64,000 bases of DNA from Acidimicrobiaceae bacterium. GTDB lineage: Bacteria > Actinomycetota > Acidimicrobiia > Acidimicrobiales > RAAP-2. The notes under the pieces are model-generated. The model did no database searches. It was given only the letters and a program-made list of their open reading frames with translations, and had not been told where the DNA came from. The position numbers and the translations under genes are program-made. Positions 27,198 through 34,794 of this stretch are shown here, one piece after another; within the stretch, counting starts at the first letter, position 1, and each line of letters begins with the position of its first letter. The stretch spans positions 1 through 64,000 of the forward strand of contig DAHUYG010000015.1 in NCBI GenBank assembly GCA_027315315.1, written 5' to 3'.

Positions 27198-28238
27198 GAG
27201 GACGAGCGCGGCGCGCGTCCGGTCGGTGCGCGGCGCACGCCTCGTCCAGAGCAGCCCGGCGGCCAGTGCCACCAGGGCGGCCGGCAGCAGCCACAAAGCC
27301 TGCCCGCCCATCAGGTCGTCGAAGAGCCGGAAGAGCCCGGCCGGGCCGCTGAAACCGCCCCCGGGGCCCGAGGACCCGCTCAGGCGGCTGAAGCCGTTGT
27401 ACTCGAAGATGAGGTTGAAGATGTTGTTGTCCGGCGAGCCGTCGATGTACGGGCGTGACCCCGTGGGCCACAGCGCAACCATCACCACCCACCAGCCGGC
27501 CGCGACCAGCAGGCTGGCGAGGCCGACCCCGAGCTGGGCGATCCGCCGGCGGAGGGCGCCGGGCGCGGCGAGGAGGTGCGCGGCGGCGAAAGCCGGGACC
27601 ACGGTGAAGGCCTGCAGCTCCTTGGCCAAGAAGGCGAATCCGAGGAGGGCGCCGGTCGCCACCATCCAACGCGTCCGGGCGCCCTCGATGGCGCGGGTGA
27701 GCGCGTAGGCGCCCGCCACGAGGAGCAGCACCAAGAACGCGTCGGGGTTGTCGAAGCGGAACATGAGCGCGGCGACCGGGGTCGTCGCGAGCACGAGGCC
27801 TCCGAGCAGTCCCGCCTTGGGCCCGAACCACCGCTTCAGCGTGGCGTACAGGATCCCGACCGCGGCCACGCCCTCGAGCGCCTGGGGCACGAGCAGGCTC
27901 CAGGTGTTGAACCCGAACAGGCGCGCCGAGAGGTCCATCACCCACAGCGCACCGGGCGTCTTGTCCACGGTGATGAAGTTCGAGGTGTCGAGCGACCCGA
28001 AGAAGAACGCCTTCCAGCTCTTCGACCCGGCCTGCACCGCCGCCGCGTAGAAGGTGTTCGCGTACCCCGAGACGCTCAGATCCCACAGGTAGGCGGCGGC
28101 CGTCCCGAGGAGGAGGGCGACGAGGGCGGGCCGGATCCAGCGGGCAGGGCTCGGGGACGCCGCCGTTGGCTCGGGGACACCGCCGGGCGGCGAGGGACCG
28201 GTGGGCGCCGGGAACGATGGGACAAGGGTGGTCGTCAT
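27195..28238 (-). CDS. N-terminal part of an ArnT-like glycosyltransferase (GT39/PMT superfamily)
   Basis: The 347-residue part has a Pro/Ser-rich start and a first membrane helix, then SGYANTFYAAAVQAGSKSWKAFFFGSLDTSNFITVDKTPGALWVMDLSARLFGFN. This is the first extracytoplasmic loop with the acidic catalytic residue (VDKTP) used by lipid-phosphate sugar transferases. At least six more hydrophobic segments and SPDNNIFNLIFEYNGFSRL follow. The protein would move a sugar from polyprenyl phosphate to a cell-envelope or protein acceptor. I use the ATG at 28238. It ends at the TGA. Confidence 0.75.
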   Translation of the reverse strand: MTTTLVPSFPAPTGPSPPGGVPEPTAASPSPARWIRPALVALLLGTAAAYLWDLSVSGYANTFYAAAVQAGSKSWKAFFFGSLDTSNFITVDKTPGALWVMDLSARLFGFNTWSLLVPQALEGVAAVGILYATLKRWFGPKAGLLGGLVLATTPVAALMFRFDNPDAFLVLLLVAGAYALTRAIEGARTRWMVATGALLGFAFLAKELQAFTVVPAFAAAHLLAAPGALRRRIAQLGVGLASLLVAAGWWVVMVALWPTGSRPYIDGSPDNNIFNLIFEYNGFSRLSGSSGPGGGFSGPAGLFRLFDDLMGGQALWLLPAALVALAAGLLWTRRAPRTDRTRAALVL

Positions 28239-28423
28239 GACCCGAATGCTGCGGCGCGCAGTTGCCCGCACCCTGCGAGCCGCCTGAGCGCTGGCTGAGA
28301 AGCCGACTCAGGCGGAATCTCGACGAGATGGGCGGCTGCGCCGGATGCCTGCGGGCAGATCCGGCGACCTGGCACCTGAGCGCCCACTGCCGGGCGACAC
28401 GACTGTGCCCGTTGAGCAGGGTC

Positions 28424-29005
28424 TCAACGTGGGGGGTCGCCCTGGGCGCCGCCGACGAGGCCGGTGAGCAAGGTGAAGCCGCGGTCGACGTGCACCTGGA
28501 GCGACGTGCCGGGGGCAGCGCGCCACGCCTCGATCGCCTGCGCGAGAACGCCCCAGGCGGTGCGGGCGACGAGAGCCGCCTCGTCGGTGGAGGCGCCACG
28601 GCCGACCAGCAGGCCGGTGATGATGGAGACGAGACGGGCCTCCTTCGAGGCCGCACGCTCGCGCAGCGCCGGCGTCGCCTTGACGATCGCAGCGAGGCGG
28701 TCGCTGTCGGGTCTGTTCGCCTCGAGGGGCGCGACGATGAGGTCGACCGTGCGACGCATCGCCGGCCAGAGCGGGACGTCGGCGGGCACCGACGCGAGCG
28801 CCTCGGTCACCCATTCGGTGAGCCGCCGCTCGCCGTCGAAGAGCACCTCGCGCTTGTCCGGAAAGTGTCTGAAATAGGTGCGCTCCGTCACCCCGGCACG
28901 GGCGGCGATCTCGGCCGCGGTCACGGCATCGAATCCGCGCTCGAGAAAGAGTTCGAGCGCCGCCCTCGCCAAGCGCTCGCGTGCTTCCTGCCCGCTCCTC
29001 GGCAC
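28424..29005 (-). CDS. TetR/AcrR family transcriptional regulator
   Basis: The 193-residue regulator has a clear N-terminal helix-turn-helix: ARERLARAALELFLERGFDAVTAAEIAARAGVTERTYFRHFPDKREVLF. The C-terminal ligand-binding half contains LVARTAWGVLAQAIEAWRAAPG. It is divergent from a zinc-less alcohol dehydrogenase-like gene, and two clean operator-like palindromes lie between them, so it most likely represses both genes until an inducer binds. Confidence 0.92.
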   Translation of the reverse strand: MPRSGQEARERLARAALELFLERGFDAVTAAEIAARAGVTERTYFRHFPDKREVLFDGERRLTEWVTEALASVPADVPLWPAMRRTVDLIVAPLEANRPDSDRLAAIVKATPALRERAASKEARLVSIITGLLVGRGASTDEAALVARTAWGVLAQAIEAWRAAPGTSLQVHVDRGFTLLTGLVGGAQGDPPR

Positions 29006-29023
29006 GTCGCGAGTCTAGCGGAC

Positions 29024-29072
29024 GTAGTGTCAGTTACTGTCGCAACCTAGTAGTGTCTGCAACTGACACTAC
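29024..29072. promoter_or_regulatory. Paired TetR operators between tetR and the oxidoreductase gene
   Basis: GTAGTGTCAGTT (29024-29035) is the exact reverse complement of AACTGACACTAC (29061-29072). Within this, GTAGTGTC (29050-29057) and GACACTAC (29065-29072) form a second perfect palindrome with a 7-bp spacer. The repeated AGTGTC half-sites are what a TetR dimer pair would bind. They sit 18 bp before the tetR start and 35 bp before the target start. Confidence 0.75.
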
Positions 29073-29107
29073 GGAGCACATCGCCGACGAGTTGCGAAGG
29101 AGAGCGC

Positions 29108-30058
29108 ATGAGCGCGGTCGAGTCGCGAGCCATCCGATTTCACGAGTTCGGCGAACCCCTCGATGTACTGCACGAGGAGCAGACCCAGGTCCCCGACCCC
29201 GGTGAGGGCAAGATCCGGGTACGGGTTGCCGCCAGCGGGCTGAACCCCGCCGACTGGGAGCTCTGTCGGGGCTTCATGCCCGGCACCCTGCCGCGTGGCA
29301 TCGGCTGCGACGTCTCGGGCACGGTCGACGCGATCGGCGATGGCGTCGCTGACGTGGCGGTCGGTGATCTCGTGTTCGGCGCGTCGGATTTCGCCGCCCA
29401 ACCGAGCGCCGGCGCGGCCGACTTCGCGATCTTGAAGCTGTGGTTCCCGGTAACCGCAGGGCTCGATGCCCTCGACGCCGCCGTGTTGCCGATGGTGCTG
29501 CAGACCGCGCACTGGACCCTCGACCTGATGCACGTGACATCGGGCGACACCCTGCTGATCCACGGGGCGGGCGGAATGGTCGGCTACGCCGCCGTGCAGC
29601 TTGCGCGCCGTCGCGGCGCCCGCGTGATCGCCACCGCCGGGCCGACGTTCGCAAGCGACCTCGCGGGATTCGGGGCCACCGTGACTCCCTACGGCGAGGG
29701 CATGGTCGAGCGAGTCCGGGCACTCGCCGACGGGCCGATCGATCACGTGCTCGACGTCTCGCGCCCAAATGCGGGCGTGATCGCGGCGCTCATCGAGATC
29801 ACGGGAGATCCCAAGCGCGTCGTCACGATCAGCAACCACGACGAGGCGCGCAGCCAGGGCGCCCGCGTCAACATCGACGAGCTGATGGCCGCAGGAGGCT
29901 TCCCCGGGTCCGACTTCCTGGCCGACGACGCGACGCTCGTGGCCACCGGGCAGTTGGCCGTCCCCGTGGCGAAGAGATTCCCACTCGAGGACTGGCGCGG
30001 CGCCGCCGAGCTCAGCCTGTCGGGGGCCCCGCACGGAAAGGTCGTGCTCGTGCCGTAG
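29108..30058 (+). CDS. NADP-dependent alcohol dehydrogenase/quinone oxidoreductase-like protein (MDR family)
   Basis: The 316-residue medium-chain dehydrogenase/reductase has a GroES-like N-terminal domain (ASGLNPADWELCRGFMPG, then GCDVSGTVDAIGDGV). The Rossmann domain has the nucleotide-binding LIHGAGGMVGYAAVQLARRRGARVIATAG. The zinc ligands of true alcohol dehydrogenases are absent, so this is the quinone-oxidoreductase branch. It probably reduces quinones or electrophilic enones. Expression is probably set by the divergent TetR. Confidence 0.9.
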   Translation: MSAVESRAIRFHEFGEPLDVLHEEQTQVPDPGEGKIRVRVAASGLNPADWELCRGFMPGTLPRGIGCDVSGTVDAIGDGVADVAVGDLVFGASDFAAQPSAGAADFAILKLWFPVTAGLDALDAAVLPMVLQTAHWTLDLMHVTSGDTLLIHGAGGMVGYAAVQLARRRGARVIATAGPTFASDLAGFGATVTPYGEGMVERVRALADGPIDHVLDVSRPNAGVIAALIEITGDPKRVVTISNHDEARSQGARVNIDELMAAGGFPGSDFLADDATLVATGQLAVPVAKRFPLEDWRGAAELSLSGAPHGKVVLVP

Positions 30059-30313
30059 CCCGACGTCTCTACGGATCGACATCAAGAGGCAGAAGGATGA
30101 TTGATCCCCCCACGAGCCATCGGGGATCGGAGCGTCCCGGCGACAAGGTTCGACATCCCGACAAATCGGGAGCGCTCCTGACCCGAGGGCGACGATGGCC
30201 GGGACCCGACACCGCGAGGGTGCGCTTCCACGAATCCGTCGAGGGCTCGACGGACTGACGGGCCATGGCTTGTGCAATGCTTCGGTTGCCAATGAAAGTA
30301 GAGGCACGTGCGT
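30059..30313. other. Intergenic region with no recognised gene
   Basis: The 255 bp after the oxidoreductase contain a short inverted repeat (GATTGATCC / GGGGATCGG region near 30101-30130) but no convincing frame. Base composition begins to drop here towards the following patch. Confidence 0.3.
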
Positions 30314-30622
30314 ATGTCACAGAACACAGCGCTCGATGCACACCATCGGGCCACGGTGGAGAAGATCTTCAACCACCCGGTGAGCCACAACATCCAGTGG
30401 CACGACGTCTTGTCCCTTCTCCAGAGAGTCGCCACGGTCAGCGAAGGGACCGATGGCCGTTACACGGTCACCCTTGGATCTGAAACCGAGACCTTCGACA
30501 GCCCACGGCATCACGACATCGATGAGCAGCAGGTCGTGGACCTCCGGCGGATGCTGAGGGGTGCCGGGATCACCCCGACGTCGACGGCGGGGCTCGATGC
30601 CGAGGACTCACCCAGCACCTGA
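30314..30622 (+). CDS. HicA-like small conserved protein
   Basis: The 102-residue protein shows HRATVEKIFNHPVSHNIQWHDVLSLLQRV, then FDSPRHHDIDEQQVVDLRRMLRGAGI. The arrangement of WxDVxxLL, a late PxHxD segment and a final helix ending in AGI resembles the HicA double-stranded RNA-binding fold. The glycine-rich SGSH loop of true HicA toxins is not present, and no HicB antitoxin lies next to it. It is therefore probably a housekeeping relative. I use the ATG at 30314, preceded by GAGG at 9 nt. Confidence 0.55.
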   Translation: MSQNTALDAHHRATVEKIFNHPVSHNIQWHDVLSLLQRVATVSEGTDGRYTVTLGSETETFDSPRHHDIDEQQVVDLRRMLRGAGITPTSTAGLDAEDSPST

Positions 30623-30653
30623 CGCGCGACGAAAAGCTCGCCCCGTTCGTCCC

Positions 30654-31106
30654 CTACCAGCCGTCGGTTCCCTCCCAGCCCCAGGAGGGCAGGGGAAGGT
30701 CGCTCGGCACGTCGTCGGGGGCGGCCCATCGGTGATTGAGGAGGGCCGTCGCCCAGGTGAACCAGGCGATGAGCTGAAACCGCAGACGCGGCTCGGTCGA
30801 GATGCCGACATCATCGAGCGACGCCACGAACGCGGCGACCGCACGACCGTCCATCTGCTCGTGCGGTCCGTTGCCACTATGGACTCGCACGACGTGGGAC
30901 TGATCACCGAAAGAGCCCGTGTATTTGGCGGGTCCGCCGAGCTGTTCGGCCCAGTAGGCGGCGAGCCTCTGGGTATGTTCCGGGTGGATCTCGCCCTCGA
31001 ACGGGTGCGCCAGGATGGGGTCGGCCAGGCAACGTCGGTGCCACGCCTCAGCGAGCGCCAGGAGAGCGTCGGCCCCACCCACCGCCTCGTAGATCGTCGG
31101 CTCCAC
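30654..31106 (-). CDS. Truncated haemoglobin-like protein
   Basis: The 150-residue protein fits truncated globins: TIYEAVGGADALLALAEAWHRRCLADPILAHPF at the N-terminus, QRLAAYWAEQLGGPAKYTGSFGDQSHVVRVHSGNG in the middle with the candidate proximal His, and a long C-terminal helix with FQLIAWFTWATALLNHRW. Group II assignment rests on the Tyr-Trp-rich pattern and is tentative. Such globins bind oxygen or NO. It is a single gene, convergent to its upstream neighbour. Confidence 0.85.
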   Translation of the reverse strand: MEPTIYEAVGGADALLALAEAWHRRCLADPILAHPFEGEIHPEHTQRLAAYWAEQLGGPAKYTGSFGDQSHVVRVHSGNGPHEQMDGRAVAAFVASLDDVGISTEPRLRFQLIAWFTWATALLNHRWAAPDDVPSDLPLPSWGWEGTDGW

Positions 31107-31219
31107 AGGCGGCGAGCGTAGCCAATCCGATCACCATCCTGGCGCCGCAGTCGGCCCTTGGGAAGGGCGGTGCGAGGTGCTCATGGACACCCAATCAGCC
31201 CCGATGTCGCGGTCACCCC

Positions 31220-31858
31220 TTGAGGCCAAGTTCCGATTCGGAGAGTTCGTTGCGCTTGATTCAGATTCGTCGCTGGTCGGGGGGGGTTGGAGCAGTCCTC
31301 GACGTCCCAAGCGGACCGATCGCCGTGCGCTTGGGCGGTACCCTCCATTCGGTGTCTGCGAAGCGCTTTACGCTTCCGAGCATCGTCTTGGCGATGTCAG
31401 GTTCGACGGGACTCGTCCTCTCGAGCTTTCTCCTGCCCTGGTATGCCGTTGGTGGGTGGCGGACGTCCATCGAGAGCATGCTTAACTCGGAACCCAGTAG
31501 TAGCGCGCAGGTCGGTTCGATGACACTCGCATATGGGGGCCGGTGGGGATTCGGCGATGTGACGTGGGGTCGAGTGCTCCTCGCCCTGGCTTGCGCCACG
31601 GCGTGTTTCTCGATCGCCGCGCTCGTCCTTCGGCGGTCCACACGCTTGAACCGCGTCTGTTTGCCTTGTCTCCTTGTGCTTTCGATGACACTGGTCGTCA
31701 TCTCGATGCTTGAGATGACGGCGAGTCCACCCTTTGGAGATGGCCCCCGCCTCACCTCCACATTCGGTGCGATCATCGGGGTGACCGCGGCATGTCTGGT
31801 GGCCATCGCTTCATGGGTAGCGCTAGCTACAACTCGTCGCGGCAGGGAGCCCTCGTAG
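31220..31858 (+). CDS. Four-helix membrane protein of unknown function
   Basis: The frame of up to 212 residues has four clear hydrophobic segments: LPSIVLAMSGSTGLVLSSFL, WGRVLLALACATACFSIAAL, VCLPCLLVLSMTLVVISML and FGAIIGVTAACLVAIASWVA. An extracytoplasmic loop lies between the first two. No known family is recognised. The first 45-55 residues look poorly coding, so the real start may be a downstream GTG near the first helix. Base composition is lower in GC than the neighbouring genes, which hints at transfer. Confidence 0.5.
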   Translation: MRPSSDSESSLRLIQIRRWSGGVGAVLDVPSGPIAVRLGGTLHSVSAKRFTLPSIVLAMSGSTGLVLSSFLLPWYAVGGWRTSIESMLNSEPSSSAQVGSMTLAYGGRWGFGDVTWGRVLLALACATACFSIAALVLRRSTRLNRVCLPCLLVLSMTLVVISMLEMTASPPFGDGPRLTSTFGAIIGVTAACLVAIASWVALATTRRGREPS

Positions 31859-31944
31859 CACTGATCAGCACGCGTGTGCGGTGGGGTGACCACCCCGCGC
31901 GTTGGCTTCAGGGAATGGGCACCATCCTCGCCACGATCCAGAGA

Positions 31945-32238
31945 TCAGAGCTCCTTCTCGGGGAGGCGCTCGACGTTCACGTCACGGAACGAGACCACCC
32001 GGACGGAGGGGACGAACCGGGCCGGCCGGTACATGTCCCACACCCAGGCGTCGGTGAGCTCGAGCTCGACGCACGGCGGCGAGCTCTCGGTGCGAACCTG
32101 CATCGAGACCTCGTTGGCGAGATAGAAGCGCCGCTCGGTCTCGATCACGTAGGAGAACATCGGGAGGACGGCACGGTACTCCTTCACGAGCGCAAGCTCG
32201 ATCTCCGCCTCGTACTGCTCGAGCTCTTCCTCGCTCAA
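31945..32238 (-). CDS. DUF2469 family protein
   Basis: The 97-residue protein matches the actinobacterial DUF2469 family: SEEELEQYEAEIELALVKEYR, then LPMFSYVIETERRFYLANEVSMQVRT and TDAWVWDMYRPARFVPSVRVVSFRDVNVE. The start is inferred as the TTG at 32238, which aligns with the usual N-terminus; no ATG or GTG is suitably placed. The function is unknown. In many actinomycetes it follows rplS-lepB-rnhB; here it follows rplS directly. Confidence 0.78.
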   Translation of the reverse strand: MSEEELEQYEAEIELALVKEYRAVLPMFSYVIETERRFYLANEVSMQVRTESSPPCVELELTDAWVWDMYRPARFVPSVRVVSFRDVNVERLPEKEL

Positions 32239-32269
32239 GGCCGGATTCGGGCCGGGCCCGAGGAACCGG

Positions 32270-32623
32270 TCACGTCCGGGCGGTCCGCCGCTCTTTGATC
32301 TTGGCGGCCTTCCCGGCGCGATCGCGCAGGTAGTAGAGCTTCGCCCGGCGCACGTCTCCGAGGGTGGCGACCTCGATCCGGGCGATCGAGGGCGAGTGGA
32401 CCGGAAAGGTCCGCTCCACCCCCACCCCGAAGCTGACCTTGCGGACCGTGAAGGTCTCCTGGACCCCGGATCCCTGGCGCCGGATGACCGCACCCTGGAA
32501 CACCTGGACCCGCTCCCGGCTCCCCTCGACCACCCGCACGTGCACCTTCAAGGTGTCGCCGGGGCGGAAGTCCGGGACGTCGTCGCGCAGGCTGTCGCGG
32601 TCGATGATCTCGGTTGGGTGCAT
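32270..32623 (-). CDS. rplS: 50S ribosomal protein L19
   Basis: The 117-residue L19 lies at the 30S-50S interface. The sequence shows [31 protein letters not shown], then [31 protein letters not shown] and the basic end [21 protein letters not shown]. It lies downstream of trmD in the usual rpsP-rimM-trmD-rplS order. Confidence 0.97.
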   Translation of the reverse strand: MHPTEIIDRDSLRDDVPDFRPGDTLKVHVRVVEGSRERVQVFQGAVIRRQGSGVQETFTVRKVSFGVGVERTFPVHSPSIARIEVATLGDVRRAKLYYLRDRAGKAAKIKERRTART

Positions 32624-32661
32624 GGGGAACCTCGTGGCGCGGTGGGCGAGGGCGGGCGCCG

Positions 32662-33435
32662 TCAGCCGGGTTCCTCATCGTACCCGCGCTGGGCGAGGAG
32701 GCGCCCCAGGCCCGCCCCCCGGAGCAGGGCGACCTCGTCGTCGCGCAGGCCGCCCCGGGCCTCGATGAGGTCGGGTCGCTCGGCGAGCGTGCGTCCGAGC
32801 GCCCGGGCCCGCCTCCAGGCCGCGACGGCCCCGTGGTCGCCCGAGAGCAGGACCTCGGGCACCTTCCAGCCCCGGAACTCGGCCGGCCGCGTGTACTGGG
32901 GATACTCGAGCAGACCCGAGGCGAAGCTCTCCTCGGTGGCGGACTCCTCGTTGCCGAGCACCCCCGGGACGAGCCGGGCCACCGCCTCGATGACCACGAA
33001 GGCGGCCGCCTCTCCGCCGGCCAGCACCACGTCGCCGACCGAGAGCTCGCCGTCGACCAGGTGGTCGCTCACCCGCTGGTCGACCCCCTCGTAGCGCCCG
33101 CACAAAAGCGAGAACTCCCCGCCCGAGGCGAGCTCGTGCGCGACGGACTGGTCGAAGCGACGGCCACCGGGGGCGAGGAGGAGGAGCGGCCTCGCGATCG
33201 GGCCTTGGGCCTCGGCCGCCTCGACCGCCGCGAAGAGCGGCTCGCACATGAGCACCATGCCGGGGCCCCCGCCGAAGGGCGCGTCGTCCACCGAGCGGCG
33301 CGGGTCACCGGCCCCCGCCCGAAGGTCGTGCACGCAGATGTCGAGGACCCCCCGCTCCCGGCCGCGTCCGAGGAGGCTCGAGGAGCAGTACGTCTCGACG
33401 AGGTCGGGAAAGATCGAGAAGACGTCGATCCGCAC
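32662..33435 (-). CDS. trmD: tRNA (guanine37-N1)-methyltransferase TrmD
   Basis: The 257-residue SPOUT methyltransferase adds N1-methyl to G37 beside the anticodon and so prevents frameshifting. The N-terminus is [24 protein letters not shown]. The trefoil-knot S-adenosylmethionine site reads [15 protein letters not shown] and [28 protein letters not shown]. The C-terminal domain contains [19 protein letters not shown]. It lies 2 bp from rimM. Confidence 0.97.
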   Translation of the reverse strand: MRIDVFSIFPDLVETYCSSSLLGRGRERGVLDICVHDLRAGAGDPRRSVDDAPFGGGPGMVLMCEPLFAAVEAAEAQGPIARPLLLLAPGGRRFDQSVAHELASGGEFSLLCGRYEGVDQRVSDHLVDGELSVGDVVLAGGEAAAFVVIEAVARLVPGVLGNEESATEESFASGLLEYPQYTRPAEFRGWKVPEVLLSGDHGAVAAWRRARALGRTLAERPDLIEARGGLRDDEVALLRGAGLGRLLAQRGYDEEPG

Positions 33436-33437
33436 GC

Positions 33438-33923
33438 TCAGTCCAACAGCCCCTCGGGCACGTCCACGACGACGTTTCGGCCCGGCTCGTGGGAGACGAC
33501 GAAGCGCAACGGCACGAGCCCGCCCGACTCCAAGACGAGCAGGTCGCTCGCCGGGTTCGCCTCGACGGCGCGCACGACGCCGAGCTCCTCGCCCGATGTC
33601 CCGAGCACCGTGGCCCCGATCAGCTCGTGCACCCAGAGCGTCCCGGGCCGCTCGATCGGGGCCGCCCGGAGCACGAGGCCGCGCAGCGCCTCGGCACCGG
33701 CCCGGTCGGCCACCCCGTCGAACGCGACGACGTGGCGCCCCGCGTTGTGCCGTGACCGGACGACCCTCAGCGGGCCCCGGTCGCTCGAGAGCACCGAGCC
33801 GGGCGCGAGGCGCGACTCGTCGCTCCAGAGCTCGACGTGCACCTCCCCCGCGAGCCCGTGGGGCCGTCCGATGCGCCCGACCTCGAGCTCCCCCATCGCC
33901 TCGGCGGGGGGCGCCGGGGTCAT
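33438..33923 (-). CDS. rimM: Ribosome maturation factor RimM
   Basis: The 161-residue factor has the N-terminal barrel VGRIGRPHGLAGEVHVELWSDE and the C-terminal PRC-barrel half with LWVHELIGATVLGTSGEELGVVRAVEANPASDLLVLESGG and VPLRFV. It binds S19 and assists 30S head assembly. Neighbours trmD and the KH protein are within 2 bp on each side, so this is one operon. Confidence 0.95.
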   Translation of the reverse strand: MTPAPPAEAMGELEVGRIGRPHGLAGEVHVELWSDESRLAPGSVLSSDRGPLRVVRSRHNAGRHVVAFDGVADRAGAEALRGLVLRAAPIERPGTLWVHELIGATVLGTSGEELGVVRAVEANPASDLLVLESGGLVPLRFVVSHEPGRNVVVDVPEGLLD

Positions 33924-33924
33924 C

Positions 33925-34356
33925 TCAGTCGTCGACGATGTCGACGCTCACCGAGGTGCCGTCGCGTGCGCCTGCCGCTGCGACCAGGGTGCGGATGGCC
34001 TGGGCGGTGCGGCCGCGCCGGCCGATCACCCGGCCCATGTCCTCGGGGGCCACGTGCACCCGCAGGACGACCGATCCGCGCCGGTGCTCGGTATCGACGA
34101 CCACGGCATCGGGCTCGTCGGCGAGCGAGCGGGTGATGTAGGTCAACACGGCGAGCGGGGTGGAGTCCTCGGAGCGGTTGCCCACCATGTCGTCGTCGCG
34201 CTCGGACCCGCCGCTCGCGTTGACGTCGCCGTCCTCGTAGTCCAGCTCCTCGTCGTCCACGTCGTCCACGTCGTCCACGTCGTCCACGTCGTCCACATCG
34301 TCGGCGTCCGCCCCGGCGATCGTGTTCACGTCGCCGGCCTCGTAGTCGCCGCTCAC
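33925..34356 (-). CDS. khpA: KH-domain RNA-binding protein (KhpA family) with acidic N-terminal extension
   Basis: The 143-residue protein ends in a KH domain of normal KhpA size: [23 protein letters not shown], then [34 protein letters not shown], with the RNA-binding GRRG loop. The first 65 residues are unusual: very acidic, with five Val-Asp-Asp units from a 9-bp tandem repeat. Family members lacking this extension are about 75-80 residues. The GTG start overlaps the rpsP stop by 4 nt; an internal ATG at the KH boundary could also serve. Confidence 0.85.
   Translation of the reverse strand: MSGDYEAGDVNTIAGADADDVDDVDDVDDVDDVDDEELDYEDGDVNASGGSERDDDMVGNRSEDSTPLAVLTYITRSLADEPDAVVVDTEHRRGSVVLRVHVAPEDMGRVIGRRGRTAQAIRTLVAAAGARDGTSVSVDIVDD
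34252..34296. repeat. Five perfect 9-bp tandem repeats (GTCGTCCAC)
   Basis: Five back-to-back copies lie inside the khpA frame and encode the Val-Asp-Asp run. The unit is a multiple of three, so copy-number changes keep the frame. Confidence 0.95.
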
Positions 34357-34637
34357 TTCTTCTTGCTCGCGCTGAACTCGTCCCAGGCGCCCGAGCGCTT
34401 GAGCAGCCGCTCGACCCGCTCGGTGGGCTGGGCGCCCTGGCCCAGCCACTTGAGGGCCTTCTCGTTGTCGATATTGACGACCGCGTCGGGCTCCGCCTTC
34501 GACACCCCGCGCGGGGCGTAGGTCCCGAGGATCTCGAGGAAGCGCCCGTCGCGGGGCGACCGGCTGTCGGCGGCCACCACCCGGTAGGTGGGCTGCTTCT
34601 TCTTTCCCATCCGCACGAGGCGGAGCTTCACTGCCAC
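34353..34637 (-). CDS. rpsP: 30S ribosomal protein S16
   Basis: The 94-residue S16 shows [39 protein letters not shown] and [25 protein letters not shown], with a Lys-rich end. The GTG at 34637 has GGAGGG 8 nt upstream; the adjacent GTG at 34631 is an alternative. It is the first gene of the rpsP-khpA-rimM-trmD-rplS run. Confidence 0.95.
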   Translation of the reverse strand: MAVKLRLVRMGKKKQPTYRVVAADSRSPRDGRFLEILGTYAPRGVSKAEPDAVVNIDNEKALKWLGQGAQPTERVERLLKRSGAWDEFSASKKK

Positions 34638-34794
34638 CGATTCGTCCCTCCGTAGGTGTCTCAGGCGAGCGGGCGCCCTGGTCGGCCGGCGTCTGGCGTG
34701 TTCGGATTGCCGACCGTTCGGAGGCCCCGGGGTTTGCCGGTGCGCTCCAGGGCGACCATTCTCGCAGATCCCGGCGGCCCCCCGCCCACGGCCA

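Noticed and set aside
30314-30622. HicA toxin of a toxin-antitoxin pair
   Set aside because: The catalytic glycine-histidine loop is missing and there is no HicB next to it.
31177-31485. 102-codon plus-strand frame before the membrane protein
   Set aside because: It overlaps the better-coding frame with four membrane helices and has no domain.
34252-34296. Tandem repeats as a possible CRISPR
   Set aside because: 9-bp units with no spacers, inside a coding frame.
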